Below, piece after piece: positions 7,991 to 17,791 of a DNA stretch of 64,000 nt (within the stretch, counting starts at the first letter, position 1; each line of letters opens with the position of its first letter). The translations under genes were made by a program, and so were the position numbers. The notes below the pieces were generated by a model. That model did no database searches. It saw only the letters and a program-made list of their open reading frames with translations, and was not told where the DNA came from. The stretch is from an uncultured Pseudomonadota bacterium (GTDB taxonomy: Bacteria > Myxococcota_A > UBA796 > SXON01), in contig CAIQVJ010000032.1 in the NCBI GenBank assembly GCA_903875225.1, forward strand, positions 1 to 64,000. Direction: 5' to 3'.

Positions 7991-9853
7991 ATGAAAAGCG
8001 TTTCCATCACCCGGTTTTTCCTGCCCGCTTCCGTAGCGCTCACCCTTGCGCTCCTCGGCGCACGCCCCGCCTTCGCGCTCTCGTGCGACGAGCTGATGAA
8101 CATGGTGGACGTCTCCGTACCCACCGACATCATCGTGCAAACGGTGCAGGGTTCGGGCGAGACGTTCTCCGCAGCGGAGGTCAAGTGCCTCCAGGACAAG
8201 GGCGCGCCCGCAGAGGTCGTCGCCGCAGCCAAGGGCATGATGGCGGCTCCCGCGGAGGATGACCAGCCCACCACCGCCACCCCGACCGCCAGGCCGACGC
8301 CGAAGGACACCTTCGACAGCGACGAGGGCATCGGCGACAAGCAGGCCAAGAAGACCGAACTGCAGGACAAGGGCGGGGACGAGGACGACACGACGAGGGA
8401 CCCGGAGAAGCTCGACAGCGCGATCAAGGCCTACGAGGCCAAGAAGCCGCTCACCGCGAGCCTCGCCTTCTTCCAGATGCTCCAGGACAACCAGTTTCCC
8501 GACAAGGAAGCCAAGATCCAGTACTACCTGGCGCGGTCGCTCTACGACCTCCAGATGTACCACTCGGCGCAGTACTACTTCACCGAGGTCATCAAGAAGG
8601 GCCCGAGCACGCCCTACTTCTCCAAGGCGCTGCCCAAGCTGGTGACCATCGCGAAGTACACCGGCGACGACTCGGACCTCGCGAAGATCGTGGCGAAGGT
8701 GCCCGCAGAGGAGTTCCCGGCCTCCGCGCGCAACCAGTACTACTACCTCGCCGGCCTGCGGCTCTATGAGCAGGACAAGCTCACGGACGCCCGCAAGAGC
8801 TTCGCCCAGGTGTCCGAGAAGTCGGACCTCTACTCGAAGTCGAAGTACTTCGAGGGCGTGATCTACTACAAGCAGGAGAAGCTCCGCTCCGCGGTGAAGA
8901 GCTTCACCGAGGTCGTGAAGTCCAACCCCGACGCCACGACCGCACAGGAGATCGACGCGAGCAAGCGCCTGCGGGACCTCTCGCTGCTCAACATCGCGCG
9001 CATCTACTACAGCATCCAGCGCTACCCCGAGGCCAACACCTGGTACGACAACGTGCCGCGTGACAGCCGCTACTGGGCCGAGGCCCAGTTCGAGAGCGGG
9101 TGGGCGGACTTCGTCACCTCGGACGTCAACCGCACGCTCGGGCAGATGCTCACGGTCCAGAGCCCCTTCTTCGACAAGGAGGAGTTCATCCCCGAGGCGA
9201 AGATCCTCCGGGCGCTGACCTTCTTCAACCTGTGCGAGTACAAGGAGGTCGACAAGACGCTCGCGTCGTTCGACCAGACGTACAAGCCCATGCAGGAAGA
9301 GATGAAGGACTTCCTCAAGCAGTACACCGGTGACAACTCGAAGCTCTCCGACCAGGCGTACGACCGCTACTTCGGCGCCAAGCCGGACAAGACCCTCATC
9401 CCCAAGTCCGCGTTCGTGCGGATGCTGCGAAACCAGGATCTTGCGGGCATCGTGAGCCACCTTCAGGTCATGGACAGCGAAGAGAAGCTGATCGATGAAC
9501 AGAAGAGCCAGTGGAAGGACAGCCTGGGCGAGAACCTGCACAAGGTGATCGCGGAGGACCGCGACCGGCTCAAGCGTCGCGCCGGCGTCTACCTGCTGAA
9601 GGAGATGAGCGGCATGGCGACGATGCTGGGCGGCCTGCTCGGGCAGTCGCAGATCATCAACTTCGAGAAAACGGACGCCATCCGCGGCGACTACCAGTAC
9701 AAGCTCACCTCGCAGGACGTTCAGGACACCTCCAAGGAGTTCCAGATCGATTTCGCGACATCTCCCGACCGGATCTTCTGGCCGTTCAACGGCGAGTTCT
9801 GGCAGGACGAGCTCGGGTACTACTGGTACACCGAACAAGGCAACTGCAAGTAA
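7991..9853 (+). CDS. Periplasmic TPR protein, GltC/NfsC-like
   Basis: A 620-residue exported protein with a clean signal peptide (cleavage after RPAFA, near residue 29). A short conserved-looking domain with Cys (LSCDELMNMVDVSVP) comes first, then an acidic low-complexity linker at about 85-140, then TPR-like helical pairs from about 140 to 480 (YYLARSLYDLQMYHSAQYYF and similar), and an alpha/beta C terminus with a final Cys. It is third in the operon after two beta-barrels, the position of nfsC in M. xanthus; GltC there is a periplasmic TPR protein. Homology is inferred from architecture and order, not from an alignment. Confidence 0.68.
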   Translation: MKSVSITRFFLPASVALTLALLGARPAFALSCDELMNMVDVSVPTDIIVQTVQGSGETFSAAEVKCLQDKGAPAEVVAAAKGMMAAPAEDDQPTTATPTARPTPKDTFDSDEGIGDKQAKKTELQDKGGDEDDTTRDPEKLDSAIKAYEAKKPLTASLAFFQMLQDNQFPDKEAKIQYYLARSLYDLQMYHSAQYYFTEVIKKGPSTPYFSKALPKLVTIAKYTGDDSDLAKIVAKVPAEEFPASARNQYYYLAGLRLYEQDKLTDARKSFAQVSEKSDLYSKSKYFEGVIYYKQEKLRSAVKSFTEVVKSNPDATTAQEIDASKRLRDLSLLNIARIYYSIQRYPEANTWYDNVPRDSRYWAEAQFESGWADFVTSDVNRTLGQMLTVQSPFFDKEEFIPEAKILRALTFFNLCEYKEVDKTLASFDQTYKPMQEEMKDFLKQYTGDNSKLSDQAYDRYFGAKPDKTLIPKSAFVRMLRNQDLAGIVSHLQVMDSEEKLIDEQKSQWKDSLGENLHKVIAEDRDRLKRRAGVYLLKEMSGMATMLGGLLGQSQIINFEKTDAIRGDYQYKLTSQDVQDTSKEFQIDFATSPDRIFWPFNGEFWQDELGYYWYTEQGNCK

Positions 9854-9954
9854 GCCTGCCAAGGCAACCCTTTCGCGGCGATCCCAGGTTCATTCCGACG
9901 ATTACCCGCCCACCCCCCGCCACTGGCGTACCCCGCCTTCCCCTGGAAACGTAG

Positions 9955-12900
9955 ATGTCCATCTCCGTACCTTCTGATCTCAACGTCGCGACCCTGCTTC
10001 GTCGCGCCGCACGCATGGGCTTCGTGCTCGCGCTCGCTCTGGCCGTCGCGCCGCTGAACCCAGCACACGCCGCTGACACCGAGCGCCGTCGCTTGTCTGC
10101 CACGGACCTCTCCGTGCAGGACCAGCAGACCGCCGAGCTCCGCGCCAAGGCACACGAGGCCCGGCTGGCCTCGATCGACCAGCTCAAGGCCCTGCTCAAG
10201 GACTTCCAGGGCCCGCCCGACCAGAAGGCCGAGCTGATCCTGCGCCTGGCGGACCTCTACTTCGACGAGGGCCGAGACCTCTACCTCGACGAGATGAAGG
10301 CCTGCAACGCCGAGATCGACAAGGTGTTCAACGCCGGCGGTGCTCCGGACACCGTCGACTGCAAGACCTACACCACGGGCTCACGGCAGTGGCAGGACCG
10401 GTCCATCAAGCTGTACCAGCAGATCCTGTCGAACTACCCGCAGTTCTCGCGTGCGGACGAGGCGACCTTCTTCCTCGCCAGCGCGTACAACGACACGGAT
10501 CAGAAGGATCTCGCCGCCCAGGAGTTCACCCGTCTGGTCAAGCAGTACCCCGACTCCACCTACGTCAGCGACTCGTACGTGCAGATCGGCGAGTACTACT
10601 TCGAGGAGAAGTCCGACGCGAACAAGGCCATGCTCGCGTACAAGAAGGCAGCGAGCAACAAGACTTTCGACAAGTACCCCTTCGCGATGTACAAGCTCGC
10701 GTGGTGCTACTACAACCTGGGTGAGTTCGGCACCGCCATCAGCACGATGAAGGTGGTCGTGAGCTACTCGGACTCGACGAGCGGCGGCAAGAGCAACATC
10801 CAGCTCCAGGAAGAGGCCCTGAAGGACCTGGTCCGCTTCTTCGCCGACGGCGGGGACATGGACGAGGCCATCGCCTACTTCAACCAGATCGGCAAGAAGC
10901 AGATGATCCCCGAGCTCCTCAAGAAGCTCGCCGGGACCTACGTCGAGCAGGGGAAGTTCGACCTCGCCATCGAGATGTACCGCCGGCTCATCACCGAGAG
11001 CCCGAGCGCTCCGGTGTCTGCGGACTTCCAGAACGAGATCATCACCGCCTACACCAAGATGGGCAAGAAGGAGGAGACCCTTCAGGAGATCGATCGACTG
11101 CGCACGACCTACGGGAAGCAGTCGTCCTGGGCCCGCGCCAACGCCTCCAACCAGGACGCCGTCAAGAACGCCGGCGACATGATCGAGAAGGCGCTTCGCA
11201 CCGTCGCGACCAACTACCACAACGAGGCGAAGAAGCTGGGTACCGGCTCCGGCGCGGTCAAGGTCTACGGCCTCGCCGAGCAGGCGTACCGCACCTACCT
11301 CCAGGAGTTCCCCACCGGGCAGTACACGTACGAGATGCGGTACTCCTTCGCCGAGCTTCTGTACAAGGTCAAGAAGTTCGACGAGGCGTACGACCAGTAC
11401 ATGCAGGTCGTGGCGATCGATCCGAAGGGCCAGCACTCCGAGTTCTGCGCTTCTTCCTCGATCTTTGCTGCTGACGAGATGATCAAGAAGGAGAAGAAGA
11501 CGCTCACTGCCGGTGGGCCCGATCCCGGCAGCAAGACAGAGCAGCCCCTCACCGAGTGGGAAGGCAAGTCGCTCAAGGCGCTCGACCAGTACGCGCAGTT
11601 GTTCCCCACGGATCCCAAGGTCCGGAACATCATCTACAAGTCGGCGTACCTCCTCAACGGCCGAAACCACTTCAAGGAGGCCTCCGATCGGTTCAACGTC
11701 GTCATCAAGATGGACCCTTCCTCCAAGGAAGCGGAGCAGGCGGCAAACTTGATCCTGGACGACTTCAACCTCGTCGAGGACTGGGACAACCTCAAGTCGA
11801 ACGCCAAGCTGTACTACGACCAGGCTGGTCTGGGAGACGCCGACTTCAAGAAGGGCGTGTTCACGATCTACGAGAACTCTTCGCTCAAGCTCATCGAGGT
11901 CAACTTCAAGAAGACCGGCGACAAGGCGAAGGGCGCGGCGGACTACCAGGCGTTCTACAAGGAATTCCCGCAGTCGACCAACGCCGATCTCGCGCTCAAC
12001 AACGCAACCGTCTACCTGCACGACCTCGGCCGCGCCACGGAGGGCGTGCCGCTGCGGCTCGAGCTCATCAACAAGTTCCCCAAGTCCAAGTACTACAAGG
12101 ACCAGGTCGCCGCCCTCGGCTACGACTACGAGTCCGAGGCGGACTTTGCGGACGCCGCGAACTGGTACGAGAAGCTCTTCACCCTCGACCAGAAGCACCC
12201 CGGATCGGCAGACGCGATCTACTCCGCGGCCCTGTTCCGCGGGGCGCTCGGCCAGTGGGAGGTGTCCATCAAGGACTACCAGGCCTACATGCTTGCGTAC
12301 CCCGACAAGCCAGGGCTGAACGCGCTGCAGTTGGGCATCGCCAAGACCTACGAGCAGCAGGGCAAGTACCCTGAGGCATCCAAGATCTACCTGAACTTCT
12401 TCACGCCGCCCAAGAGCGCACCCAAGCTCGCCCCCGGCGCGGTCGCCCCGACCCCGCCCACGCTCGACGAGCTCATGTTCGCTCGCCTGCGCTACGGCCT
12501 CTTGATGGACAAGCTCGGTCAGGGAGCGAACGTCACCAAGCACTGGCAGGAGACGCTCGCGTTCTTCGACAAGTCGAGCGCGGCCCCCAAGGGGGGGACG
12601 GCGCCTGCATACGAGCTGTCGCACGAGTACGTCGGGCAGATCAAGTACATCCTCGCAGAGCCCGAATTCAAGAAGTTCGTGACGATGCGCATCAACGGCC
12701 CGACCAGCAAGGTGAGCCAGAAGGTCGAGGACAAGACCTATACCGAGCAGCTGCTCGGCAAGGCGAAGGCGCTCGTCGCCATCGAGAAGACCTACACCGA
12801 CGTCCTCAACACGGGCGCCGGCGAATGGGGTCTGGCCTCGCTCGTCAAGCTCGGTCAGGTCTACGAGGACATGGCCGACACCTTCACCACCTCGAAGTGC

Positions 12901-13170
12901 CCGAGCTACCTCACCGCAGACCAGTGCGAGATCTACAGCGCGCAGATCGGCGACAAGGCGTTCCCGCAGATCGAAAAGGCCGTCGCGACCTACTCCGAAG
13001 CCCTGAAGAAGGCCTACGAGCTGAACCTGTACAACGACAACACCGCCTACGCGACACGCCAACTCGGCGTGCTGCGGCCCCTCGACTACCCTCCTCTCTA
13101 CGAGATCGTCCCCCAGAACCGCTTCACCGCCCCCGCGGTGACCACCGCGTCCTTCGAGACCGAGCCGTAG
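9955..13170 (+). CDS. Large periplasmic TPR protein, GltD/NfsD-like
   Basis: A 1071-residue exported protein. The start ATG at 9955 has a GGAAA about 6 bases upstream and yields a signal peptide cleaved after PAHA (near residue 39). The mature protein is almost entirely TPR-like: repeated motifs such as ADEATFFLASAYNDTDQKDL and FAMYKLAWCYYNLGEF occur through the whole length, first as coiled helices (KAHEARLASIDQLKALLKDF) and later as long-period repeats. Such solenoids usually scaffold protein complexes. In the M. xanthus gliding and spore-coat systems the equivalent protein (GltD/NfsD) is the largest periplasmic component and precedes the TPR lipoprotein, as here. Confidence 0.72.
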   Translation: MSISVPSDLNVATLLRRAARMGFVLALALAVAPLNPAHAADTERRRLSATDLSVQDQQTAELRAKAHEARLASIDQLKALLKDFQGPPDQKAELILRLADLYFDEGRDLYLDEMKACNAEIDKVFNAGGAPDTVDCKTYTTGSRQWQDRSIKLYQQILSNYPQFSRADEATFFLASAYNDTDQKDLAAQEFTRLVKQYPDSTYVSDSYVQIGEYYFEEKSDANKAMLAYKKAASNKTFDKYPFAMYKLAWCYYNLGEFGTAISTMKVVVSYSDSTSGGKSNIQLQEEALKDLVRFFADGGDMDEAIAYFNQIGKKQMIPELLKKLAGTYVEQGKFDLAIEMYRRLITESPSAPVSADFQNEIITAYTKMGKKEETLQEIDRLRTTYGKQSSWARANASNQDAVKNAGDMIEKALRTVATNYHNEAKKLGTGSGAVKVYGLAEQAYRTYLQEFPTGQYTYEMRYSFAELLYKVKKFDEAYDQYMQVVAIDPKGQHSEFCASSSIFAADEMIKKEKKTLTAGGPDPGSKTEQPLTEWEGKSLKALDQYAQLFPTDPKVRNIIYKSAYLLNGRNHFKEASDRFNVVIKMDPSSKEAEQAANLILDDFNLVEDWDNLKSNAKLYYDQAGLGDADFKKGVFTIYENSSLKLIEVNFKKTGDKAKGAADYQAFYKEFPQSTNADLALNNATVYLHDLGRATEGVPLRLELINKFPKSKYYKDQVAALGYDYESEADFADAANWYEKLFTLDQKHPGSADAIYSAALFRGALGQWEVSIKDYQAYMLAYPDKPGLNALQLGIAKTYEQQGKYPEASKIYLNFFTPPKSAPKLAPGAVAPTPPTLDELMFARLRYGLLMDKLGQGANVTKHWQETLAFFDKSSAAPKGGTAPAYELSHEYVGQIKYILAEPEFKKFVTMRINGPTSKVSQKVEDKTYTEQLLGKAKALVAIEKTYTDVLNTGAGEWGLASLVKLGQVYEDMADTFTTSKCPSYLTADQCEIYSAQIGDKAFPQIEKAVATYSEALKKAYELNLYNDNTAYATRQLGVLRPLDYPPLYEIVPQNRFTAPAVTTASFETEP

Positions 13171-13185
13171 GCCAAAGGAACCACC

Positions 13186-14679
13186 ATGAACCGCACCATC
13201 CCCTCCCTCCTGATCCTGCTCGCGGCGTTCGGTCCTGTCGCGCTCACCGGTTGTGGTGAGCCGAAGGTCGTCCAACCGACCGTCGATTCCGCCAACGTGA
13301 ACCCCAAGCAGGCGTACACCCAGGGCGTCGACCTGCTCAAGGGCGACACGCCGAACTATGCAGGCGCGCTCGCGCTTTTCGAGTCAGCCACCACGCAGGA
13401 CCCGAACTTCACCAAGGCCTGGTTCAACGCCGGCTGGGCTGCCGAGCGCACCGGCGACTATGCCAAGGCGGAGCAGTACTACAAGCGGGCGCTCGAGCAG
13501 AAGCCCGACTACACCCAGGCCCTGTTCAACCTGGGCAACGTGCTCGTGGAAGGCAACAAGGCGACCGAAGCCACCGGGATCTACAAGGCGTACGTGGAGA
13601 GCCACCCCGAGGATCTCGTGGCCAAGAACAACTACGCGGACGCGCTGGTGGGCGCCCAGTCGTACGCGGAGGCCGTCGCGACCGCCCAGGACATCCTCGG
13701 GCGCGACCCGAAGAACGTCTCGGCCTACCGCAACCTCTCGCGCACCTACTATGCGCAGGGCAACTACGAGATGAGCATCCTGTGCGCGGAGAAGGCCAAG
13801 ACGCTCTCCGACACGGACCCCGGCATCTACAACAACATGGGCGTGACCTACCTCGCCCAGAAGAACGCCCCTGCGGCCATCGAGCAGTTCAAGACCGCGA
13901 TCAAGCTCGACCCCGCGAACGTCGAGGCCAACCTCAACCTCGGCTACCTCGCAGCGGACTCGGGCGACTTCGCGCTGGCGAAGCAGACCTTCGAGTCGGT
14001 CGTGCGCCAGTACCCCGGCAACATGGACGGCCAGCTCGGCTACGCCATCGCGCTTCGCGGCATGAAGGACAACGACGGCGCCCAGAAGGCCTACGAGTCG
14101 CTGCTCAAGAACAATCCGACCAACCGCACGGTGGTGAAGAACGCCATCACCTTCAACATGAAGTACGCGAAGGACTTCAAGACCGCGCAGAAGATCGTCG
14201 ACGACTTCAAGAAGGCGATGACCGGCCAGCTTTCCCCGACCGATGAGATCTTCACGCTGGAGACCGACATCAAGAAGGAGCAGGCTGCCGAAGACAAGCG
14301 GGTCGCGGACGCCGCCGCAGCGGAAAAGGAAGAGAAGGAGCGCAAGGAGCGCGGCGAGAAGAAGCTCAAGGAGCTCGGCGACGCCGTGGCGGGCATCGAG
14401 AAGGACCTCAAGGATTGCCCCACCCTGGCCCCGGACGTCCTCGAGCTCATCCAGATGACCCTGGAGCAGGTCAAGCCCGTTCTCGACGAGAAGGACTACA
14501 GCCTCGCCGGCGACGTCGAGCCCTTCATCCTGGACGCCCGCTCCCAGTTGGACGCGGCGAAGACGGGCGGGCAGTGTGGAGCAGCCGCGGCGCCAGCCGA
14601 GGCCCCCGCGCCAGCCGGGGCCCCCGCGCCCACCGAGCCGGCGCCCGCTACACCCGCTCCCACGCCGACCCCCGGCTGA
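13186..14679 (+). CDS. TPR lipoprotein, GltE/NfsE-like
   Basis: A 497-residue lipoprotein with a clear lipobox (LTGC, Cys 23). Canonical TPR units run from about 45 to 330 (AWFNAGWAAERTGDYAKAEQ, GIYNNMGVTYLAQKNAPAAI). A highly charged coiled-coil follows at about 355-400, then an Ala/Pro-rich tail from about 465. It begins 15 bases after the GltD-like gene with an AAAGGA Shine-Dalgarno sequence, so it belongs to the same operon. The outer-membrane TPR lipoprotein GltE/NfsE is the expected neighbour in the M. xanthus order. A strong hairpin follows the stop. Confidence 0.75.
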   Translation: MNRTIPSLLILLAAFGPVALTGCGEPKVVQPTVDSANVNPKQAYTQGVDLLKGDTPNYAGALALFESATTQDPNFTKAWFNAGWAAERTGDYAKAEQYYKRALEQKPDYTQALFNLGNVLVEGNKATEATGIYKAYVESHPEDLVAKNNYADALVGAQSYAEAVATAQDILGRDPKNVSAYRNLSRTYYAQGNYEMSILCAEKAKTLSDTDPGIYNNMGVTYLAQKNAPAAIEQFKTAIKLDPANVEANLNLGYLAADSGDFALAKQTFESVVRQYPGNMDGQLGYAIALRGMKDNDGAQKAYESLLKNNPTNRTVVKNAITFNMKYAKDFKTAQKIVDDFKKAMTGQLSPTDEIFTLETDIKKEQAAEDKRVADAAAAEKEEKERKERGEKKLKELGDAVAGIEKDLKDCPTLAPDVLELIQMTLEQVKPVLDEKDYSLAGDVEPFILDARSQLDAAKTGGQCGAAAAPAEAPAPAGAPAPTEPAPATPAPTPTPG

Positions 14680-14691
14680 TCGAATCGGCCC

Positions 14692-14747
14692 ACCCGAGCC
14701 GCCGAGACGTCGTCACCCCCAGGCGGCTCGGCGGCTCGGGTCGTTTT
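14692..14747 (+). terminator. Intrinsic terminator after the TPR lipoprotein gene
   Basis: A perfect 15-bp inverted repeat (14692-14706 with 14727-14741) with a 20-base loop is followed by CGTTTTG. It lies 12 bases after the stop of the GltE-like gene and likely ends or attenuates the transcript before the two small genes. Confidence 0.75.
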
Positions 14748-14856
14748 GCGGCCGCGCGTGCAGACCCGCCATTCCCGGACCCCGTCTGGCGGTTCCGGAT
14801 CATTTTGGGAACCCGAGCCGACCCGCGTTGTCCACTGGAGCACACCCGGACTCCCG

Positions 14857-15135
14857 ATGCTGATCTCCCTCGCCAGCTTCCTCCTCACCCCCGCCTTCGC
14901 CGAGCCGGCGGGATCCCCCGTCCCCGAGCTCGTGGACACGCCGGACGGCGCGCACCGCGTGACCTGGAAGCCGGTCACCGAGATCGACATGGGAGAGCTG
15001 AACGTCGAGGGCACGATGTACAAGCCGGAGGGCGTGGTCGTCTCCGAGGCCCGTCACCCCTCACATCCCCCGCAGATTCGCCTCCGCGCCAATTTCGACG
15101 ACCTCACATCCGAATCCGTGGACCTCGTTCGTTGA
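14857..15135 (+). CDS. Small exported protein, GltF/CglF-like paralogue 1
   Basis: A 92-residue protein with a signal peptide (LISLASFLLTPAFA, cleavage near residue 15). The mature part carries the pattern TEIDMGELNVEGTMYKPEG followed by LRANFDDLTSESVDLVR. The gene at 15241 repeats this layout, so the two are tandem paralogues. Position between the GltE-like lipoprotein and the FHA/AgmX-type gene matches the small F component (NfsF/GltF, also named CglF) of M. xanthus clusters; the motif match is from memory. The ATG at 14857 is chosen because it begins the signal peptide; no strong Shine-Dalgarno sequence is seen. Confidence 0.65.
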   Translation: MLISLASFLLTPAFAEPAGSPVPELVDTPDGAHRVTWKPVTEIDMGELNVEGTMYKPEGVVVSEARHPSHPPQIRLRANFDDLTSESVDLVR

Positions 15136-15240
15136 CCCGTCGGTCGCTGCGCGATCTTTTGACGGGAACCTTTCCGTCCCTCGCTTGTCTCAACGCCCCA
15201 AGTCGGCGAAGATAAGCCCGACCTCTCACAGGAGTGCGTC

Positions 15241-15537
15241 ATGTTCCGTTCCCTCACCCGTCTGCTCCCTCTCGCCATTGGGCTCCTCGCGCTCAGTACC
15301 TACGCCCGGCCTGCCCGCGCGGACGATACTGACGAGATCGACGCCGAAAGCGGCCGCAAGATCCAGTACAAGTCCAAGACCGAGATCGATTTCGAAGGTC
15401 TGGACGTGGAAGGCGAGATGGTGAAGCCTTCGAGCGCCCTCGTGCTCGACCGCAAGAAGGCTGCATTCAACCCGCTCATCAAGATGCGGGAGAACTTCAA
15501 CCCCGAGATGGAAGAGTCGATCGACGAAGTCCGCTAG
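15241..15537 (+). CDS. Small exported protein, GltF/CglF-like paralogue 2
   Basis: A 98-residue exported protein with an AGGAG Shine-Dalgarno sequence 7 bases before the ATG and a signal peptide ending ARPARA (near residue 28). The mature protein has TEIDFEGLDVEGEMVKPSS, a basic DRKK step, and LIKMRENFNPEMEESIDEVR. The core VEG-x(2)-(Y/V)KP and the terminal (V/E)R residues align with the 92-residue neighbour. Acidic, helical, without cysteines. Probably a periplasmic adaptor of the same complex. Confidence 0.68.
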   Translation: MFRSLTRLLPLAIGLLALSTYARPARADDTDEIDAESGRKIQYKSKTEIDFEGLDVEGEMVKPSSALVLDRKKAAFNPLIKMRENFNPEMEESIDEVR

Positions 15538-15683
15538 CCCGGCTCGTCGACTCTTCCCGGCCGCGTGGCCGACCGCATCGTCGCTCGACGCGCGTTCGAG
15601 ATCTGTCTGACACTCCTGCTTCTGTCGCCGGTCCCCGGCCCCTCCTCTCTTCGCTTTGATTCAGCGCCCCGAGGTTCACTCCG

Positions 15684-17522
15684 ATGGCTTCCAACTCCCT
15701 CGTCCTCACCTTCGAGATCTTCAACAGCGGCGAGTTCCTCCGCAAGGAAGAGCTCAGCGCCGAGAGCGTCACGATCGGCAAGGGCCCGGCCGCGATGCTC
15801 CGCATCGAGTCCGACGCGCTCTCCGATCTGCACGCAGTCCTGAACGTCAACGAAGACGGCTCCGTGCAGCTGCTGGATCTCGTGGGCGACAACGCGACCA
15901 CCGTGAACGGGCAGGCGGTCAGCAACGTCATCCTCAGCAGCGGCGACACCATCGGCTTCGGCGCCATCCGCGTCGTCGTGCGCATCACGGACGAGGCGGC
16001 GTTCTCGGAAGACGAGGAGAAGACCCGCGTAGACGTCCCTGCGCCCAGTGAGGACGAGACCGACCCCGGCATGGCCGGACAGCCCCATGAGCTGGGCGAG
16101 GACGAGCCCGTAGAGGACGTCATGTCCTTCGTGATGCGCGCTTCCGCCTCAGCGAACGACAGCTCCGCGGACCGTTCCCAGGGCCGCGTGCTCGAGGTGG
16201 CGCAGGTCTTCGGCGACTCCGTCGTGGACATGAAGCTGTTCTCGAAGTCGCAGCGCGTCACGCTCGGCACCGAGGTCATCGGCGTGACGCCCGACGAGAG
16301 CAAGATGAAGCAGGCCTTCTTCGTGCCCGCCGAGCTCCTCCCGCAGCAGAACTACCCGCTGTTCACCTGGGTGGGCAACGGATGGGAAGCGAACGTCCAC
16401 GACAAGTGGGCCGGCTTCGTGGACATCGGCGAGACCCGCTACTCGTTCGACGACCTGGTCACGGCGGGCCGCGCCAAGAAGAACGGGCAGTCCTACGCCG
16501 TGCAGATCGGCGAGGATGCACGCCTCGTCGTCGACCTCGGGTACACGATCTTCGTCGCGCACCAGGTGTTCCCCGGCAAGAAGGCGATCGCCAAGTCCGG
16601 CGACAACATCGACTACCCGCTGCTCGCCATCCTCGGATTCGTGGCGTTCGTCGGGATCATGTTCGGAATCGCGCTCGCCGTCGTGCCGCCCCCGCCTGAG
16701 GACTCCGAGCTCCGCCTCGACCAGCACCTCGTGGACCTGCTCCTCGAGAAGAAGGAAGAGATCAAGGACAAGAAGCCCGACGCCAACCCGGACGCCGGCG
16801 AAGGCGCCAAGGCCAAGAAGGAAGAGGGCAAGGTCGGCAAGAAGGACGCCAAGATGGAGAAGGCCAAGGGCGACAAGGTCCAGCTCCAGAAGCAGCAGTT
16901 GGACCGCGAGATCGCGCAGAACGCCGGTATCCTCGGCGCTCTCCGTGACGACTCCACGCTCGACTCCGCGCTCGGCGCCACCGGCCTGAACGCGAACATG
17001 ATGAACGGCATCGGCGGCCTCATCGGGTCCAAGGGCACCCAGATGGGCTCCGGCGGCCTCGGCGCACGTGGCGGCGGCCTCGGCGGCGGCGGTACGGCAG
17101 ACGGCCTCGGCGGCCTCGGCACGAAGGGCCGTGGGTCCGGCTCGAGCGGCTACGGCTCCGGCGGCGGCCAGTTCGGCTCCAAGGGCGAAGGCGGCATCGG
17201 CAGCGTCGGTGGTGACCCGATCATCCTCGGCGCCCTCGACAAGGCCCTCATCGACGCCGTCATCAAGCGCAACATGGCCTCCATCCGGTACTGCTACCAG
17301 AAGGAGCTCACCAAGAACCCCGCGCTGGGCGGCAAGATCCAGGTCAAGTTCGTCATCGCCAAGGACGGCACGGTGTCTTCGGCCACCACCGGCTCGACCA
17401 CGATGAACAACCCCGCGGTCGAGAGCTGCATCAACGGGCGCTTCCAGAAGTTCCAGTTCCCGGAGCCCAAGGGCGGCGGCATCGTCATCGTCAAGTACCC
17501 GTTCATCTTCTCGCCCGGGTAG
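15684..17522 (+). CDS. FHA-like / AgmX-PglI C-terminal domain membrane protein, GltG/NfsG-like (copy 1)
   Basis: A 612-residue single-span inner-membrane protein. An FHA-like beta-sandwich comes first (about residues 20-105; VTIGKGPAAMLRIESDALSD, then DLHAVL and NATTVNG), a second cytoplasmic beta-rich domain (about 170-300), one membrane span (about 311-331), a Lys/Glu-rich helix, a Gly/Ser-rich linker (about 430-505), and a TonB-like AgmX/PglI C-terminal domain (about 515-612) with the RNMASIRYCYQKEL motif. This is the layout of M. xanthus GltG/NfsG, which links cytoplasmic signals to the periplasm. The start ATG at 15684 has GAGG 9 bases upstream. A terminator follows. Confidence 0.8.
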   Translation: MASNSLVLTFEIFNSGEFLRKEELSAESVTIGKGPAAMLRIESDALSDLHAVLNVNEDGSVQLLDLVGDNATTVNGQAVSNVILSSGDTIGFGAIRVVVRITDEAAFSEDEEKTRVDVPAPSEDETDPGMAGQPHELGEDEPVEDVMSFVMRASASANDSSADRSQGRVLEVAQVFGDSVVDMKLFSKSQRVTLGTEVIGVTPDESKMKQAFFVPAELLPQQNYPLFTWVGNGWEANVHDKWAGFVDIGETRYSFDDLVTAGRAKKNGQSYAVQIGEDARLVVDLGYTIFVAHQVFPGKKAIAKSGDNIDYPLLAILGFVAFVGIMFGIALAVVPPPPEDSELRLDQHLVDLLLEKKEEIKDKKPDANPDAGEGAKAKKEEGKVGKKDAKMEKAKGDKVQLQKQQLDREIAQNAGILGALRDDSTLDSALGATGLNANMMNGIGGLIGSKGTQMGSGGLGARGGGLGGGGTADGLGGLGTKGRGSGSSGYGSGGGQFGSKGEGGIGSVGGDPIILGALDKALIDAVIKRNMASIRYCYQKELTKNPALGGKIQVKFVIAKDGTVSSATTGSTTMNNPAVESCINGRFQKFQFPEPKGGGIVIVKYPFIFSPG

Positions 17523-17540
17523 TCGGTCCCGCGAGTCGAC

Positions 17541-17580
17541 CCGGGCCGGGGGAGCAATCCTCCGGCCCGGTTTCGTTTTG
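17541..17580 (+). terminator. Strong intrinsic terminator with GCAA tetraloop
   Basis: A 13-bp stem (17541-17553 with 17558-17570, one G-T pair) closes on a GCAA loop and is followed by TTTCGTTTTG. The rest of the gene-free stretch to 17791 is GC-rich and shows no other clear element. Confidence 0.85.
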
Positions 17581-17791
17581 GGCGGTGGGTGGCGGCCTGC
17601 GCAAACGGATGTCGCAGGCCATCGCCGCAGCGGGCCGGCCGTTTGCAACGGCGGGAGCCCGACCCGCACGCCCCCGCCCGCGCCTTCACACAAACCCCAC
17701 CCCCCCTTCACGATCCCTTTGCGAACCTCCCGGCCCGGCCGCGGTCCGAGTGTATGTGCCGCTGATCCGGCGCTTCACCCCCGAGGCCCCC

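Noticed and set aside
7934-9862. 642-codon minus-strand frame opposite the GltC-like gene
   Set aside because: Same reason: antisense shadow with no domain and no promoter or start context.
10381-13275. 964-codon minus-strand frame opposite the GltD-like gene
   Set aside because: Mirror of the TPR gene codon pattern (rich in Leu/Val/Glu/Asp), no recognisable motif, spans the end of one gene and the start of the next.
15136-15240. Terminator between the two small paralogues
   Set aside because: A short GACGG/CCGTC stem is present but has a tight loop and no T-run.
17585-17791. N-terminal extension of the second AgmX-type protein
   Set aside because: The in-frame upstream part is Pro/Arg-rich without a ribosome site and lies just after a strong terminator; ATG 17792 has GAGG.
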